64,000 bases of DNA from Egicoccus sp. AB-alg2 (GCF_041821065.1 NZ_JBGUAX010000013.1:16994-80993); one strand, 5' to 3'. Counted from the first letter of the stretch, positions 31,351 to 39,276 are shown. Notes: a model not told the origin generated them from the sequence alone. Translations and numbers: made by a program.

Positions 31351-31805
31351 GGGCGTGGCGTCAGGAGGAGGGGTTCGCCGCTGGGGCCGAGGCGCTGGCG
31401 TTCGGCGTGCTCGTCTTCGTGCTCGGCACGTTGGTCGTCGTGAACGCCTGGGCCGTGGTCGACGCGAAGTTCGCCGCGAGCGCCGCGGCCCGGGAAGCCG
31501 TCCGTGCTGCGGTCGAGGCGCCGACGGCCGCCGACCAGCCGGGACGTGCCGACATCGCCGCGCGCGCCGCCCTCGCAGCGCACGGCGGGCAGGAGGCGGC
31601 GGCCGTCACCCCGCTGCGGCTGGGCCTGGAACGCTGCCAGGAGATCGCCTACGAGATCCGCGTCGAGGTCCCGGCGCTGCTGTTGCCGGGCATCGCCACG
31701 CGTACCGCGCCGTTCGTCGTCATCGGCCGGCACGTCGAGGTCGTCGACCCCTACCGCTCGGGCCTCGACGTCGCACCTGGGGAGGTGCCCGACTGTGCCT
31801 TCTGA
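31347..31805 (+). CDS. Second TadE/TadF-like pseudopilin
   Basis: A 152-residue protein: EEGFAAGAEALAFGVLVFVLGTLVVVNAWAV at the N terminus (processing-site-like EEG then a hydrophobic helix), then AVVDAKFAASAAAREAVRAAVEAP, typical of TadE-like proteins where AA(A)REAVR follows the membrane segment. Two Cys in the C-terminal half. ATGA overlap upstream; the next gene starts inside its last codons. Confidence 0.7.
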   Translation: MRAWRQEEGFAAGAEALAFGVLVFVLGTLVVVNAWAVVDAKFAASAAAREAVRAAVEAPTAADQPGRADIAARAALAAHGGQEAAAVTPLRLGLERCQEIAYEIRVEVPALLLPGIATRTAPFVVIGRHVEVVDPYRSGLDVAPGEVPDCAF

Positions 31806-32238
31806 CGAACCGCGACGCGGCCGGGCGCACGAGGAGGGCAACACCCTGGTGTTGATGCCGGTCGCGGTGCTCGTGCTGCTCGTGTTGGCGTCGATCGCCT
31901 TCGATGCGGCCAACGTCTACCTGCAGCAGCGGCGCCTGGCCGACCTCGCCGCCGGGCTCGCCAACGACGCGGTGGCCGGCCTCGACCTCGACGCCGTCTT
32001 CGATGCCGGGCAGGAGGCGCGCATCGATCCAGGCCGTGCGCGCGGACTCACACAGGCACGGCTGGGCGCGTTCACACGGGATCGCACGCTCGAGGACGTC
32101 CGGTGCGTCCCCGCGATCGACGGTTTCGAGGTGACCGTCGCCTGTGAAGGTCGCGTCGCCGCCGTCTTCGGCCGCGCCCTGGCGGGCGACGGGTTCGCCG
32201 TGCGCGCGGTCGAGTCGGCACGCGCCGCCGTCGAGTGA
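31795..32238 (+). CDS. TadG-like / third pseudopilin of the pilus operon
   Basis: A 147-residue protein with leader VPSDEPRRGRAHEEGN, hydrophobic helix TLVLMPVAVLVLLVLASIAF and the segment DAANVYLQQRRLADLAAGLANDAV, which resembles the N-terminal region of TadG/TadE-like proteins but lacks the large von Willebrand domain of full TadG. GTG 31795 overlaps the previous stop by 11 bases. It ends the Tad operon. Confidence 0.65.
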   Translation: MPSDEPRRGRAHEEGNTLVLMPVAVLVLLVLASIAFDAANVYLQQRRLADLAAGLANDAVAGLDLDAVFDAGQEARIDPGRARGLTQARLGAFTRDRTLEDVRCVPAIDGFEVTVACEGRVAAVFGRALAGDGFAVRAVESARAAVE

Positions 32239-32254
32239 CCGACCTGCCGCTCGT

Positions 32255-32291
32255 GTAAGTGTTGAAACGTATCAAGGCGCTTACGTAGCGT
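32255..32291 (+). promoter_or_regulatory. Promoter with nested dyad before the CGNR regulator gene
   Basis: TTGAAA (32262-32267) and TAGCGT (32286-32291) with an 18-bp spacer form a good promoter. Over the -35 and spacer lie nested inverted repeats: GTAAGTG (32255-32261) with CGCTTAC (32278-32284), and TTGA (32262-32265) with TCAA (32272-32275). This is a likely operator, perhaps for the regulator encoded just downstream. Confidence 0.5.
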
Positions 32292-32327
32292 GTCGGGCCC
32301 ACCCGTCCGCCAGCCGAGAGCCCGCCC

Positions 32328-32861
32328 GTGCGCTTCGATCGCTACGACAACCGTGCCGCCCAGGTCGCCGCGGCCCTGGTGACCGCTGCCCGCGACGGCC
32401 TCACGCTGGCGGCGTTGCGCGGCGTGATCGAGCAGTTCGACCTGCCGCTGCACGTCGACCCGGCCGATCTGGCCGGGGCCGTGGCGTTGGCGGACGAGCT
32501 CACGCCGCTGTTCGGGAGCCCCGCCGACGCGACGATCGCCGCGATCGACGACCGACTGGCGACCCTGGACGTGCGTCCGCGGCTCACCACCCACGATGGC
32601 CGCGACCCCCACCTGCACTTCGAACCCGACGGTGCCGACACGGTCACGCGGCTGCGCGTCAACAGCCTCATGGGCCTCGCCGCCGTCGTCGCCGACGCGG
32701 GACCGCAGCGGCTGGGACGCTGCGCCGCCGCGGGCTGCGAGGTGGTCTACGTCGACGTCTCCCGCAACGGGCGCCGCCGGTTCTGCTCGACCGCCTGCGC
32801 GAACCGCACCCACGTCGCCGAGCACCGCGCCCGCCAGCGGCCCCGGGCTACGCGCGCATGA
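32328..32861 (+). CDS. CGNR zinc-finger (ABATE-type) transcriptional regulator
   Basis: A 177-residue protein. The N-terminal alpha/beta stress-domain-like part (FDRYDNRAAQVAAALVTAARDG ...) is followed by a C-terminal treble-clef zinc finger: GRCAAAGCEVVYVDVSRNGRRRFCSTACANRTHVAEHR, with four Cys (about residues 129, 134, 151 and 155). CANR replaces the usual CGNR. Family members are thought to be DNA-binding regulators. GTG start at 32328, 36 nt after the -10. It overlaps the MATE gene by ATGA, suggesting it controls that transporter. Confidence 0.85.
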   Translation: MRFDRYDNRAAQVAAALVTAARDGLTLAALRGVIEQFDLPLHVDPADLAGAVALADELTPLFGSPADATIAAIDDRLATLDVRPRLTTHDGRDPHLHFEPDGADTVTRLRVNSLMGLAAVVADAGPQRLGRCAAAGCEVVYVDVSRNGRRRFCSTACANRTHVAEHRARQRPRATRA

Positions 32862-34201
32862 CCCCCTCGGACGCCATCCCCTCGACGCGCCGACGCCAGC
32901 GCCGCATCGTCGCGCTGGCGGTGCCGGCGATCGCCACCCTGGTCGCCGACCCGCTGCTCGGCCTGGTCGACACGGCGGTCGTCGGTCGCATCGGCGCCGC
33001 CGAGCTCGGCGCCCTCGGCCTGGCCGTGTCCGTGCTGAGCGCGCTGTCCTGGATCTTCAACTTCCTCGTGTTCGGCACCACCTCGACCGTCGCGCGCGCG
33101 GTCGGGGCCGGCGACCTGCCGGCCGCCGGTCGCCGGGTCGGCCACGCCGCGCAGGTCGCGCTCGCCATCGGCACCGCCGTCGGGCTGCTGCTCTTCCTCG
33201 GCGCCGTGCCGATCCTGCGCCTGCTCGGCACGGTCGACGAACTGCTGGGCCCGGCTGCGACCTACCTCCAGATCCGTGCCGTCGGCGTGCCGCTCCTGCT
33301 GCTCACCTACGTCGGCCACGGCGCCTTCCGCGGCGTGTCGGACACGCGCACACCGATGGGCGTGGTCGTCGTCGCCAACCTCGTGAACGCCGTGCTGACC
33401 GTGGTGCTGGTCTTCCCGCTGGGGATGGGCATCGCCGGCGCCGCCTGGGCCACCGTCGCAGCCGAGGCCCTCACCGCCGGGGCCTTCCTCGTGCTGCTGC
33501 GCCGCACCGGGCTGCCGCTGCGGGGCCACGGACGGCCGGACCGGCAGCAGCTGCGTGCGCTGGTCGTCGTCAGCCGCGACCTGTTCGTGCGCACCGGCGG
33601 GCTGCTGCTCGGCCTGCTGGCCATCACCGCCGCCGCCGGACGGGTCGGCGCCGTCACCGCGGCCGGCCACCAGGTCCTGTACCAGACCTTCCTGCTGGTC
33701 TCGTTCTTCATGGACGGCTTCGCCATCGCCGCGCAGGCCATCGTCGGCACGGCGTTGGGCGCCGGCCGGCCCGACGAGGCGCGCGCCTACGGCCGTGACC
33801 TCGTGGTCTGGGGAGTCGTGGGCGGCGCCGTGATCGCCATACTGCTGCTGGCCGGTGGTGGCGTGCTGCCGCGGCTGCTGACCGACGAGCCCCAGGTCCT
33901 GGCCGTCATCGCCTCGGCGTGGTGGTTCGCGGCGCTGGGCCACGTCGTCAACGGCCCCGTGTTCGCACTCGACGGGGTGCTCATGGGTGCCGAGGACTTC
34001 GCGTACCTTCGCACCTGGACGGTGCTGGCGGCAGTCGTCGGCGGCGTCGGTGGCCAACTCGTCGCCACGTTCGGTGGCGGCCTGCTGGGCCTCTGGTTCG
34101 CCGTGCAGGCGATGATGCTCGTCCGGCTCGTCTCCCTGGTCGTCCGCGTCCGCGGCACCGCCTGGACCCGCACGGGTGCCGGACTCGTCGTCGACCCCTG
34201 A
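32858..34201 (+). CDS. MATE-family efflux transporter (DinF-like)
   Basis: A 447-residue protein with twelve hydrophobic helices in two six-helix halves. Motifs of the MATE/DinF branch are visible: IVALAVPAIATLVADPLLGLVDTAVVGRIG near the N terminus and GAFRGVSDTRTPMGV before the second half. MATE proteins export cationic drugs or metabolites using Na+ or H+ gradients. Translationally coupled to the CGNR regulator. The upstream extension of the frame is a shadow. Confidence 0.9.
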   Translation: MTPSDAIPSTRRRQRRIVALAVPAIATLVADPLLGLVDTAVVGRIGAAELGALGLAVSVLSALSWIFNFLVFGTTSTVARAVGAGDLPAAGRRVGHAAQVALAIGTAVGLLLFLGAVPILRLLGTVDELLGPAATYLQIRAVGVPLLLLTYVGHGAFRGVSDTRTPMGVVVVANLVNAVLTVVLVFPLGMGIAGAAWATVAAEALTAGAFLVLLRRTGLPLRGHGRPDRQQLRALVVVSRDLFVRTGGLLLGLLAITAAAGRVGAVTAAGHQVLYQTFLLVSFFMDGFAIAAQAIVGTALGAGRPDEARAYGRDLVVWGVVGGAVIAILLLAGGGVLPRLLTDEPQVLAVIASAWWFAALGHVVNGPVFALDGVLMGAEDFAYLRTWTVLAAVVGGVGGQLVATFGGGLLGLWFAVQAMMLVRLVSLVVRVRGTAWTRTGAGLVVDP

Positions 34202-34207
34202 CCCGAC

Positions 34208-34235
34208 CACGTACCCGGGGCCGCCCCCGGTCGTG
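34208..34235 (+). terminator. Possible terminator hairpin after the MATE gene
   Basis: CACG/CGTG outer pairs and ACCCGGGG against CCCCCGGT form an imperfect GC stem shortly after the stop. No U-run follows, so efficiency is doubtful. Confidence 0.3.
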
Positions 34236-34345
34236 CGCTTCGGCTCGGGGACGACGTCGGGACCTCACCCCATGGTCCGGCGCCACGTACCACCGCAGGC
34301 TGACGCGTCCCCATCCCGCTCCCACCCCCGCTGGAGGCATGCGAC

Positions 34346-34747
34346 ATGCCCCGTTCCCGTCCGTCCGTGTTCGTGCTCGTCGGTCTCCTCGGCATCCTCG
34401 GCGTCCTGGCCGGTGCCTGTGCCGGCAACGGCGACGCCGCCGCACCGCGCGCCGACGTCGCCGCGGCCGACTTCGCCGACGCCGACGTCGTCCTGACCGC
34501 CGGCGACATGTTCTACGAGGGCGCCCCCGCCTCCCTCGAGGCCGGCACCCACGTCATCGGCCTCGACAACCAGGGGCGCGCCCCGCACGACGTCGTGTTC
34601 GACCGCGGCATCGGGCAGGTCGCCTACGCCGACGGCGGCGCGCAGGCCGCCGGCGAGGTCACCCTCGAGGCCGGTGACTACGTCGTGTACTGCTCGATCC
34701 CCGGCCACCGGCAGGCCGGCATGGAGTTCGATCTCACCGTCGAGTGA
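34346..34747 (+). CDS. Cupredoxin (plastocyanin-like) lipoprotein
   Basis: A 133-residue protein with a signal peptide ending VLAGACAG, a probable lipobox with C25 as the lipidated residue. The blue-copper fold follows, with type-1 ligands in the usual order: His in APHDVVFD, then Cys, His and Met in YCSIPGHRQAGM. It is likely a membrane-tethered extracytoplasmic electron carrier. A possible partner is the cytochrome complex encoded at 58-63 kb, but the two are not adjacent and this is inference. ATG at 34346 follows CTGGAGG. Confidence 0.85.
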   Translation: MPRSRPSVFVLVGLLGILGVLAGACAGNGDAAAPRADVAAADFADADVVLTAGDMFYEGAPASLEAGTHVIGLDNQGRAPHDVVFDRGIGQVAYADGGAQAAGEVTLEAGDYVVYCSIPGHRQAGMEFDLTVE

Positions 34748-34860
34748 GCCCGCGACCGCGCCCGTCGTGTCGAGCCGGCGCCGCTCGGTCGGCCCACCAA
34801 CGGAAGGTCGGCCGAGCGCTGCACGGTCGGCCGAACGCCGCACCGATGCGTCGTCGGTTC

Positions 34861-34946
34861 GACCGTGCGGCGCTGCCTCGACCGTGAGGCGCTGCCTCGA
34901 CCGTGAGGCGCTGCCTCGACCACGCGGCGCTGCCTCGACCGCGCGG
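34861..34946. repeat. 19-bp tandem repeat array 1 (4.5 copies)
   Basis: Units of GACCGTGAGGCGCTGCCTC with 0-2 changes start at 34861, 34880, 34899 and 34918, with a partial copy at 34937. Part of the 442-bp gene-free gap 34748-35189. No open frame here is convincing; the frames through it are low-complexity Arg/Ala/Pro strings. Confidence 0.9.
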
Positions 34947-35025
34947 GCGTGGCGACCGCGGTCGAGGTGATGTCGAGCTACCGACGCATGGTCGGCCCCA
35001 TGACGCACCCATGCGTTATCGGTTC

Positions 35026-35092
35026 GACCGTGCGGCGCTGTCTCGACCATGCGGGGCGGCCTCGACCGTGCGGGGCTGCCTCTGCCGCGCGG
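35026..35092. repeat. 19-bp tandem repeat array 2 (3.5 copies)
   Basis: The same 19-bp unit, more diverged, starts at 35026, 35045 and 35064, with a remnant at 35083. It is preceded by CGGTTCGACCGTGCGGCG like array 1, so a block of about 165 bp seems to have been duplicated. The remainder of the 34748-35189 gap shows nothing else I can support. Confidence 0.8.
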
Positions 35093-35189
35093 GTCGAGGC
35101 GGGGGACGGTCGGCCTGCCCGAACGTCGCCACGACGGTGCTCGGCGCAACCTCGAACCTCGAGGACGTACCGATCGAGGAGGAGCCGAG

Positions 35190-35405
35190 ATGTCCGGACC
35201 GTTCCAGCAGGGCGATCGCGTGGCCTGGAAGCACGCGCAGGGCGAGACGACCGGCGCCGTGAAGCAGATCCACAAGGAACGCACCGAGTTCGAGGGCCAG
35301 ACGTTCGCCGGCTCCGAGGACGACCCCGTCTACATCGTCGAGTCCGACCAGACCGGTGCCCGGGCCGCCCACAAGCAGGGCGCCCTGCGCCGGCTGGACG
35401 ACTGA
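35190..35405 (+). CDS. Hypervirulence-associated TUDOR-domain (DUF2945-like) small protein
   Basis: A 71-residue protein: QGDRVAWKHAQGETTGAVKQIHKERTEFEGQTFAGSEDDPVYIVESDQTGARAAHKQGALRRL. The GDxVxWxxxxGxxxGxVxxxh pattern and the HK-x-L end are those of the small TUDOR/SH3-like DUF2945 family. Function unknown; a nucleic-acid or protein contact role is proposed for the fold. Perfect AGGAGGAG at 35177-35184 precedes the ATG, indicating efficient translation. The upstream open frame belongs to the repeat region. Confidence 0.8.
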   Translation: MSGPFQQGDRVAWKHAQGETTGAVKQIHKERTEFEGQTFAGSEDDPVYIVESDQTGARAAHKQGALRRLDD

Positions 35406-35438
35406 CGGTCGGCCGACCGTGGCCGACGCGACGATCGC

Positions 35439-35444
35439 TACGCT
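35439..35444 (+). promoter_or_regulatory. Possible -10 element of acuC-like gene
   Basis: TACGCT lies 34 nt before the chosen GTG start, a variant of the recurring hexamer. Confidence 0.3.
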
Positions 35445-35477
35445 GCCGCCGTGTGCCCTGGACGGGAGGAACGGGCG

Positions 35478-36677
35478 GTGGCGGGACGTGGAACGCGAGC
35501 CGCCGGCCGCGTGGCACTGCTCTGGGACGACCGCCTGACCGGCTACGACCTCGGCGGTGACCATCCGCTGGCCCCGATCCGCGTCGAGCTGACGATGGCC
35601 CTCATCCGGGAGAGCGGCCTGCTCGGCAACGGGGCCGTCGAGGTCCCGCCCGGGACCCTCGACGAGGCAGAACTGCTGCGCCTGCACCGGCCGGAGTTCG
35701 TCGACACCGTCAAGCGGCTGTCGGTCGACGCCACGGCCCGCGCCGACGCCGCGTTCGGGCTCGGCCCCGGCGACACCCCGGCCTTCCCGGGCATGCACCC
35801 CACCTCGATGCTGGTGTGCGCCGCCTCCAAGGAGGCCGCCCGGCAGGTGTGGGAGGGCGAGGCCGACCATGCCTTCAACCCCGCCGGTGGCCTGCACCAC
35901 GCCATGCCCGACCGCGCCGCCGGCTTCTGCATCTACAACGATCCGGCCGTGGCGATCGACTGGCTGCTCGAGCACGGCGCGGAGCGGGTCGCCTACGTCG
36001 ACGTCGACGTGCACCACGGCGACGGGGTCGAGGTGACCTTCGCCGACGATCCGCGCGTGCTGACGATCTCCCTGCACGAATCGGGGCGGTTCCTGTTCCC
36101 GGGCACGGGGCACGTGAGCGACATCGGTGGGGCCGGCGCTCCCGGCTCGGCCGCCAACGTGCCGCTGTACCCGGGTACCACCGGCGACGTGTGGCTCGGT
36201 GCCTTCGACGCGGTCGTCGACCCGCTCGTGCGGGCCTTCGCGCCGGACATCCTCGTCACCCAGCTCGGCTGCGACACCCACGCCACCGACCCGCTGGCCC
36301 ACCTGTCGCTGACCGTGGACGACGACGCGGCCATCTACCGGCGACTCCACGACCTGGCCCACGAGGTGTGCGAGGGCCGGTGGGTCGCGTTCGGTGGCGG
36401 CGGCTACCAGATCGTCGACGTCGTGCCGCGCGCCTGGACGCTGGCGTTCGCGGAGATGGCGGGGGTCGCCGCGCCGATCGACACCCCGATGTCGTGGCAG
36501 GAACTGGCCTACGCGCGCACCGGCCGGACGCCGCCGCGCTCCTTCACCGACGACCCGGCGCGCGTGAACCCGGAGCTGCGCGAGCAGGCGCAGCGCGCGG
36601 CGCAGGAGTCGGTCGACGCGGTGCGCCGCCTGGTCCTGCCACACCACGGTGTCCGGGGCCCGCGGGTGCACGGCTGA
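35478..36677 (+). CDS. acuC: AcuC-type (class II histone deacetylase family) deacetylase
   Basis: A 399-residue zinc deacetylase of the AcuC group, which removes acetyl groups from lysines of acetyl-CoA synthetase and other proteins. Landmarks: DHPLAPIRVELTMALI, FNPAGGLHHAMPDRAAGFCIYND, the Zn-binding YVDVDVHHGDGVE, SLHESGRFLFPGTG, LGCDTHATDPLAHL (third Zn ligand) and FGGGGYQ. The start is unclear; GTG 35478 has GGGAGGA 8 nt before it, and GTGs at 35451 and 35511 are alternatives. Acyl-CoA synthetases encoded at 44.6-47.9 kb are possible targets (inference). Confidence 0.88.
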   Translation: MAGRGTRAAGRVALLWDDRLTGYDLGGDHPLAPIRVELTMALIRESGLLGNGAVEVPPGTLDEAELLRLHRPEFVDTVKRLSVDATARADAAFGLGPGDTPAFPGMHPTSMLVCAASKEAARQVWEGEADHAFNPAGGLHHAMPDRAAGFCIYNDPAVAIDWLLEHGAERVAYVDVDVHHGDGVEVTFADDPRVLTISLHESGRFLFPGTGHVSDIGGAGAPGSAANVPLYPGTTGDVWLGAFDAVVDPLVRAFAPDILVTQLGCDTHATDPLAHLSLTVDDDAAIYRRLHDLAHEVCEGRWVAFGGGGYQIVDVVPRAWTLAFAEMAGVAAPIDTPMSWQELAYARTGRTPPRSFTDDPARVNPELREQAQRAAQESVDAVRRLVLPHHGVRGPRVHG

Positions 36678-36760
36678 CCGGCCGAGCGGCGACCAGCCCC
36701 ACGGTCAGGTCTGGTTCACTCGACGCCTCGACCACGGCCGGCGGGGGAAGGAACGCGAAG

Positions 36761-37831
36761 GTGGCTCAGGGCAGACGCGTGCTCGTCACCGGCGTCGCGA
36801 GCGCACTGGCCGGGCTGCTGGTCGCCGCGCTCGAGGAACGCGACGACGTCGAGCACCTTGTCGGGGTGGACGTGCGCACGCCGGGCCACCCGCTGGAGCG
36901 CACCGAGTTCGTCCGCGGCGACGTGCGCAACCCCGTCGTCGCCCGGGTCCTGCGCCTGCAGCGCATCGACACGGTCGTGCACATGAGCACGGAGACCTCG
37001 GCGGCCTCGGCCGGCGGGCGCGCCATGATGAAGGAGCGCAACGTCATCGGCGCGATGCAGCTGCTGGCCGCCTGTCAGAACACCCCGACGTTGCGGCGCT
37101 TCGTGCTCAAGTCCACCACCGCCGTCTACGGCTCGGAGCACACCGACCCGGTCACGTTCCGCGAGACGGACCTGCCCCGCACCCCACCCCGCCACGGCTA
37201 CGCGAAGGACGCCACGGAGATCGAGGGCTACGCCCGTGCGTTCGCACGCCGGCGCGACGACGTCGACCTGACGATCCTGCGCTTCGCCAACTTCGTCGGC
37301 GGACGTGTCGACAGCGCCTTCCACTCCCTGTTCAGCCTTCCCGCCGTGCCGACCGTGCTGGGGTTCGACCCGCGGCTGCAGTTCTGCCACGAGGACGATG
37401 CGGTGGCCGTGCTCGAGCGCGCCGTGACCGACGGGCGGTCCGGCATCTACAACGTCGCCGGCGACGGGGTGGTCTACCTCTCGCAGGCCATCCGGCTCGC
37501 CGGTCGGGTTCCGGCACCGGTGCCGCAACCCTTCGTGAACGTCGTCGCGGACCTCGTCCGCCGCAGCCGACGCGCCGACCTGTCGCCCGAGCAGCTGCGG
37601 TTCCTGCAGTACGGCCGCGCGGTCGACACCGCCCGGCTGCGCGAGGAGTTCGGCTACCAGCCGCGCTACACGAGCCGCGAGGCGTTCGAGGACTTCGTCC
37701 GTCGCCGCCGCATCCGGGGCCTGCTCGCCCACGACGACGTGGTCCGGCTCGAACACGAGCTCAACGCGTTCCTGGCCCGGCACGACCAGCGCAAGTTCGT
37801 GGCCGGCCGCACCGAGGGGCCGACCGGATGA
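36761..37831 (+). CDS. NAD(P)-dependent epimerase/dehydratase (extended SDR)
   Basis: A 356-residue Rossmann-fold protein. It starts VAQGRRVLVTGVASALAGLL, where the usual TGxxGxxG loop is altered to TGVASALAG. A sugar-epimerase-like body follows, with STTAVYGSEHTDP and YAKDATEIEGYAR (the Y-x3-K catalytic pair) and a C-terminal extension of about 60 residues. GTG 36761 has GGGGAAGGAA just upstream. It is translationally coupled (ATGA) to an acyltransferase; this pair recurs in actinobacteria as I recall, and may work on a glycolipid. Substrate unknown. Confidence 0.8.
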   Translation: MAQGRRVLVTGVASALAGLLVAALEERDDVEHLVGVDVRTPGHPLERTEFVRGDVRNPVVARVLRLQRIDTVVHMSTETSAASAGGRAMMKERNVIGAMQLLAACQNTPTLRRFVLKSTTAVYGSEHTDPVTFRETDLPRTPPRHGYAKDATEIEGYARAFARRRDDVDLTILRFANFVGGRVDSAFHSLFSLPAVPTVLGFDPRLQFCHEDDAVAVLERAVTDGRSGIYNVAGDGVVYLSQAIRLAGRVPAPVPQPFVNVVADLVRRSRRADLSPEQLRFLQYGRAVDTARLREEFGYQPRYTSREAFEDFVRRRRIRGLLAHDDVVRLEHELNAFLARHDQRKFVAGRTEGPTG

Positions 37832-38991
37832 GCGCCGCCCGTCGTCATGCCGAGGTGATCTCCATCTCCGAACAGCGTGCCGCCCGCGAACGCGCCGCCG
37901 CCGAAGGCGTCGCCCGCCCGCGCTGCCGAGCGGAGACCTCCGACGGTCGCCGGTGCCGCAACTACGCCGTCGACCAGGGCCATTGCCGGATCCACGCGCC
38001 CCGGCCGGCCCCCGAGGACGTCGAGGCGATCCCGTCGGACGTGGACGACGACGTTGCCGAGGCACGCCGTCGCGCGGCGCAGGAGGCCGAGCGCCGCGGC
38101 TGGCAGCCACCCGTCGACGCCGTCGCCGCCCTGCGCGACGCGGCCGGATCCTCGTGGCCCGACCACCTGCAGCAGGTGGCGGCCTTCCTGCGCCGCCGGC
38201 TCACCGGTGACTACACGATCGACGAGTTCGGGTTCGACGAGGACCTGACCAACCAGGTGCTCATGCCGCTGATCCGGCCGCTGCACCGTTACTGGTGGCG
38301 CGTCGCGTCGCACGGCGCCGAGCACCTGCCCACCACCGGCGGCGGCCTGGTCGTCGCCAACCATGCCGGCACGCTGCCCGCCGATGCCCTCATCACCCGC
38401 CTGGACATCCTCGAGCAGACCGGCCGCAACGCCCGCGAACTCGCCGCCGACCTCGTCATGCGCACGCCGTTCGTGGGACCGTTCGCCCGCAAGACCGGCG
38501 CCACGCTCGCATCGGGCACCGACGCCGACCGGCTCCTCGCCCGCGGCGAGCTCGTGGCCGTCTGGCCCGAGGGCTTCAAGGGCGTCGGCAAGCCGTGGCG
38601 CGACCGCTACAAGCTGCAACGCTTCGGACGTGGCGGCTTCGTCGCCACCGCCCTGCGGGCCCAGGTGCCGATCCTCCCCACGGCCATCGTCGGCAGCGAG
38701 GAGATCTACCCACTGCTCTACGACCTGCGCCTGCTCGCACGCATGCTCGGCCTGCCCTACTTCCCGATCGTGCCGCAGATGTTCGCGCTCCCGGTCCTCG
38801 GGCCGTTCGCGCTGCTGCCGCTGCCGTCGAAGTGGGTCATCGAGTACGGCGAGCCCATCGACACCAGCGCCTACGGCCCCGAGGCCGCCGACGACCCCAT
38901 GGCGGTGTTCGAGCTAACCGACCACGTCCGCAACACGATCCAGCAGATGCTGCACCGCAACCTCATGGGGCGGCGGAGCGTGTTCCTGTAG
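37828..38991 (+). CDS. PlsC-like acyltransferase with N-terminal Cys/His motif
   Basis: A 387-residue protein. The C-terminal two thirds is a glycerophosphate/lysophospholipid acyltransferase domain: VVANHAGTLPADALI (the NH-x4-D catalytic box), WPEGFKGVGKPW (substrate-binding) and PILPTAIVGSEEIYP. The N-terminal region carries C33-x9-C43-x9-C53-x2-H56 (CRAETSDGRRC, then GHCRIH), a small zinc-binding motif not expected in PlsC enzymes. A helical linker follows (about 70-130). The reaction is probably acylation of a lysophospholipid or glycolipid at the membrane. The gene overlaps the epimerase stop. The far-upstream open frame is a shadow. Confidence 0.85.
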   Translation: MSAARRHAEVISISEQRAARERAAAEGVARPRCRAETSDGRRCRNYAVDQGHCRIHAPRPAPEDVEAIPSDVDDDVAEARRRAAQEAERRGWQPPVDAVAALRDAAGSSWPDHLQQVAAFLRRRLTGDYTIDEFGFDEDLTNQVLMPLIRPLHRYWWRVASHGAEHLPTTGGGLVVANHAGTLPADALITRLDILEQTGRNARELAADLVMRTPFVGPFARKTGATLASGTDADRLLARGELVAVWPEGFKGVGKPWRDRYKLQRFGRGGFVATALRAQVPILPTAIVGSEEIYPLLYDLRLLARMLGLPYFPIVPQMFALPVLGPFALLPLPSKWVIEYGEPIDTSAYGPEAADDPMAVFELTDHVRNTIQQMLHRNLMGRRSVFL

Positions 38992-39003
38992 CGCGCTTGG
39001 GCC

Positions 39004-39117
39004 GACCGCTCCGGGCCGCGGCACCCGACCGCTCCGGGCTGCGGCACCCGACCGCTCCGGGCCGCGGCACCCGACCGCTCCGGGCCGCGGCACCCGACCG
39101 CTCCGGGCTGCGGCGGT
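39004..39117. repeat. 23-bp tandem repeat, five copies
   Basis: Units beginning GACCGCTCCGGGCCGCGGCA (next unit 23 bp on) start at 39004, 39027, 39050, 39073 and 39096, differing by C/T at one position. The array leads directly into the palindromic element at 39109-39202. Confidence 0.9.
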
Positions 39118-39202
39118 CGCCTGCGCAGGGGGCGCTTCGCTCGCTCTCGGGGCGCGCCCCGGGGGCGCTTCCGAGATAGCCCCTGCTACGGCGACCGCCG
39201 CA
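39109..39202. repeat. 94-bp palindromic dispersed element, copy 1
   Basis: Terminal arms TGCGGCGGTCGCC (39109-39121) and GGCGACCGCCGCA (39190-39202) are perfectly complementary. Inner arms GCAGGGG (39125-39131) and CCCCTGC (39180-39186) also pair. The centre contains CGCTTCGCTCGCTCTCGG and CTTCCGAGATAG. A second full copy of the same length lies at 63760-63853. It sits between convergent gene ends and could terminate transcription from both sides. The 285-bp gap 38992-39276 otherwise holds only the tandem repeat. Confidence 0.85.
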
Positions 39203-39276
39203 CCCTCCGCTCCGCCTCCCCGTCAGTCGCAGCCTCACCCCGCCCCCGACGGCCGGGAACTCGACTCCTGGTCTGG

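Noticed and set aside
34861..35092. CRISPR array or tRNA (GGTTCGA motif)
   Set aside because: 19-bp units are contiguous without unique spacers, and the GGTTCGA match has no cloverleaf around it.
36649..37827. Upstream 393-codon extension of the acyltransferase frame
   Set aside because: It lies over the epimerase gene, is Arg/Pro-rich and has no motif; the ATG overlapping the epimerase stop is the sensible start.
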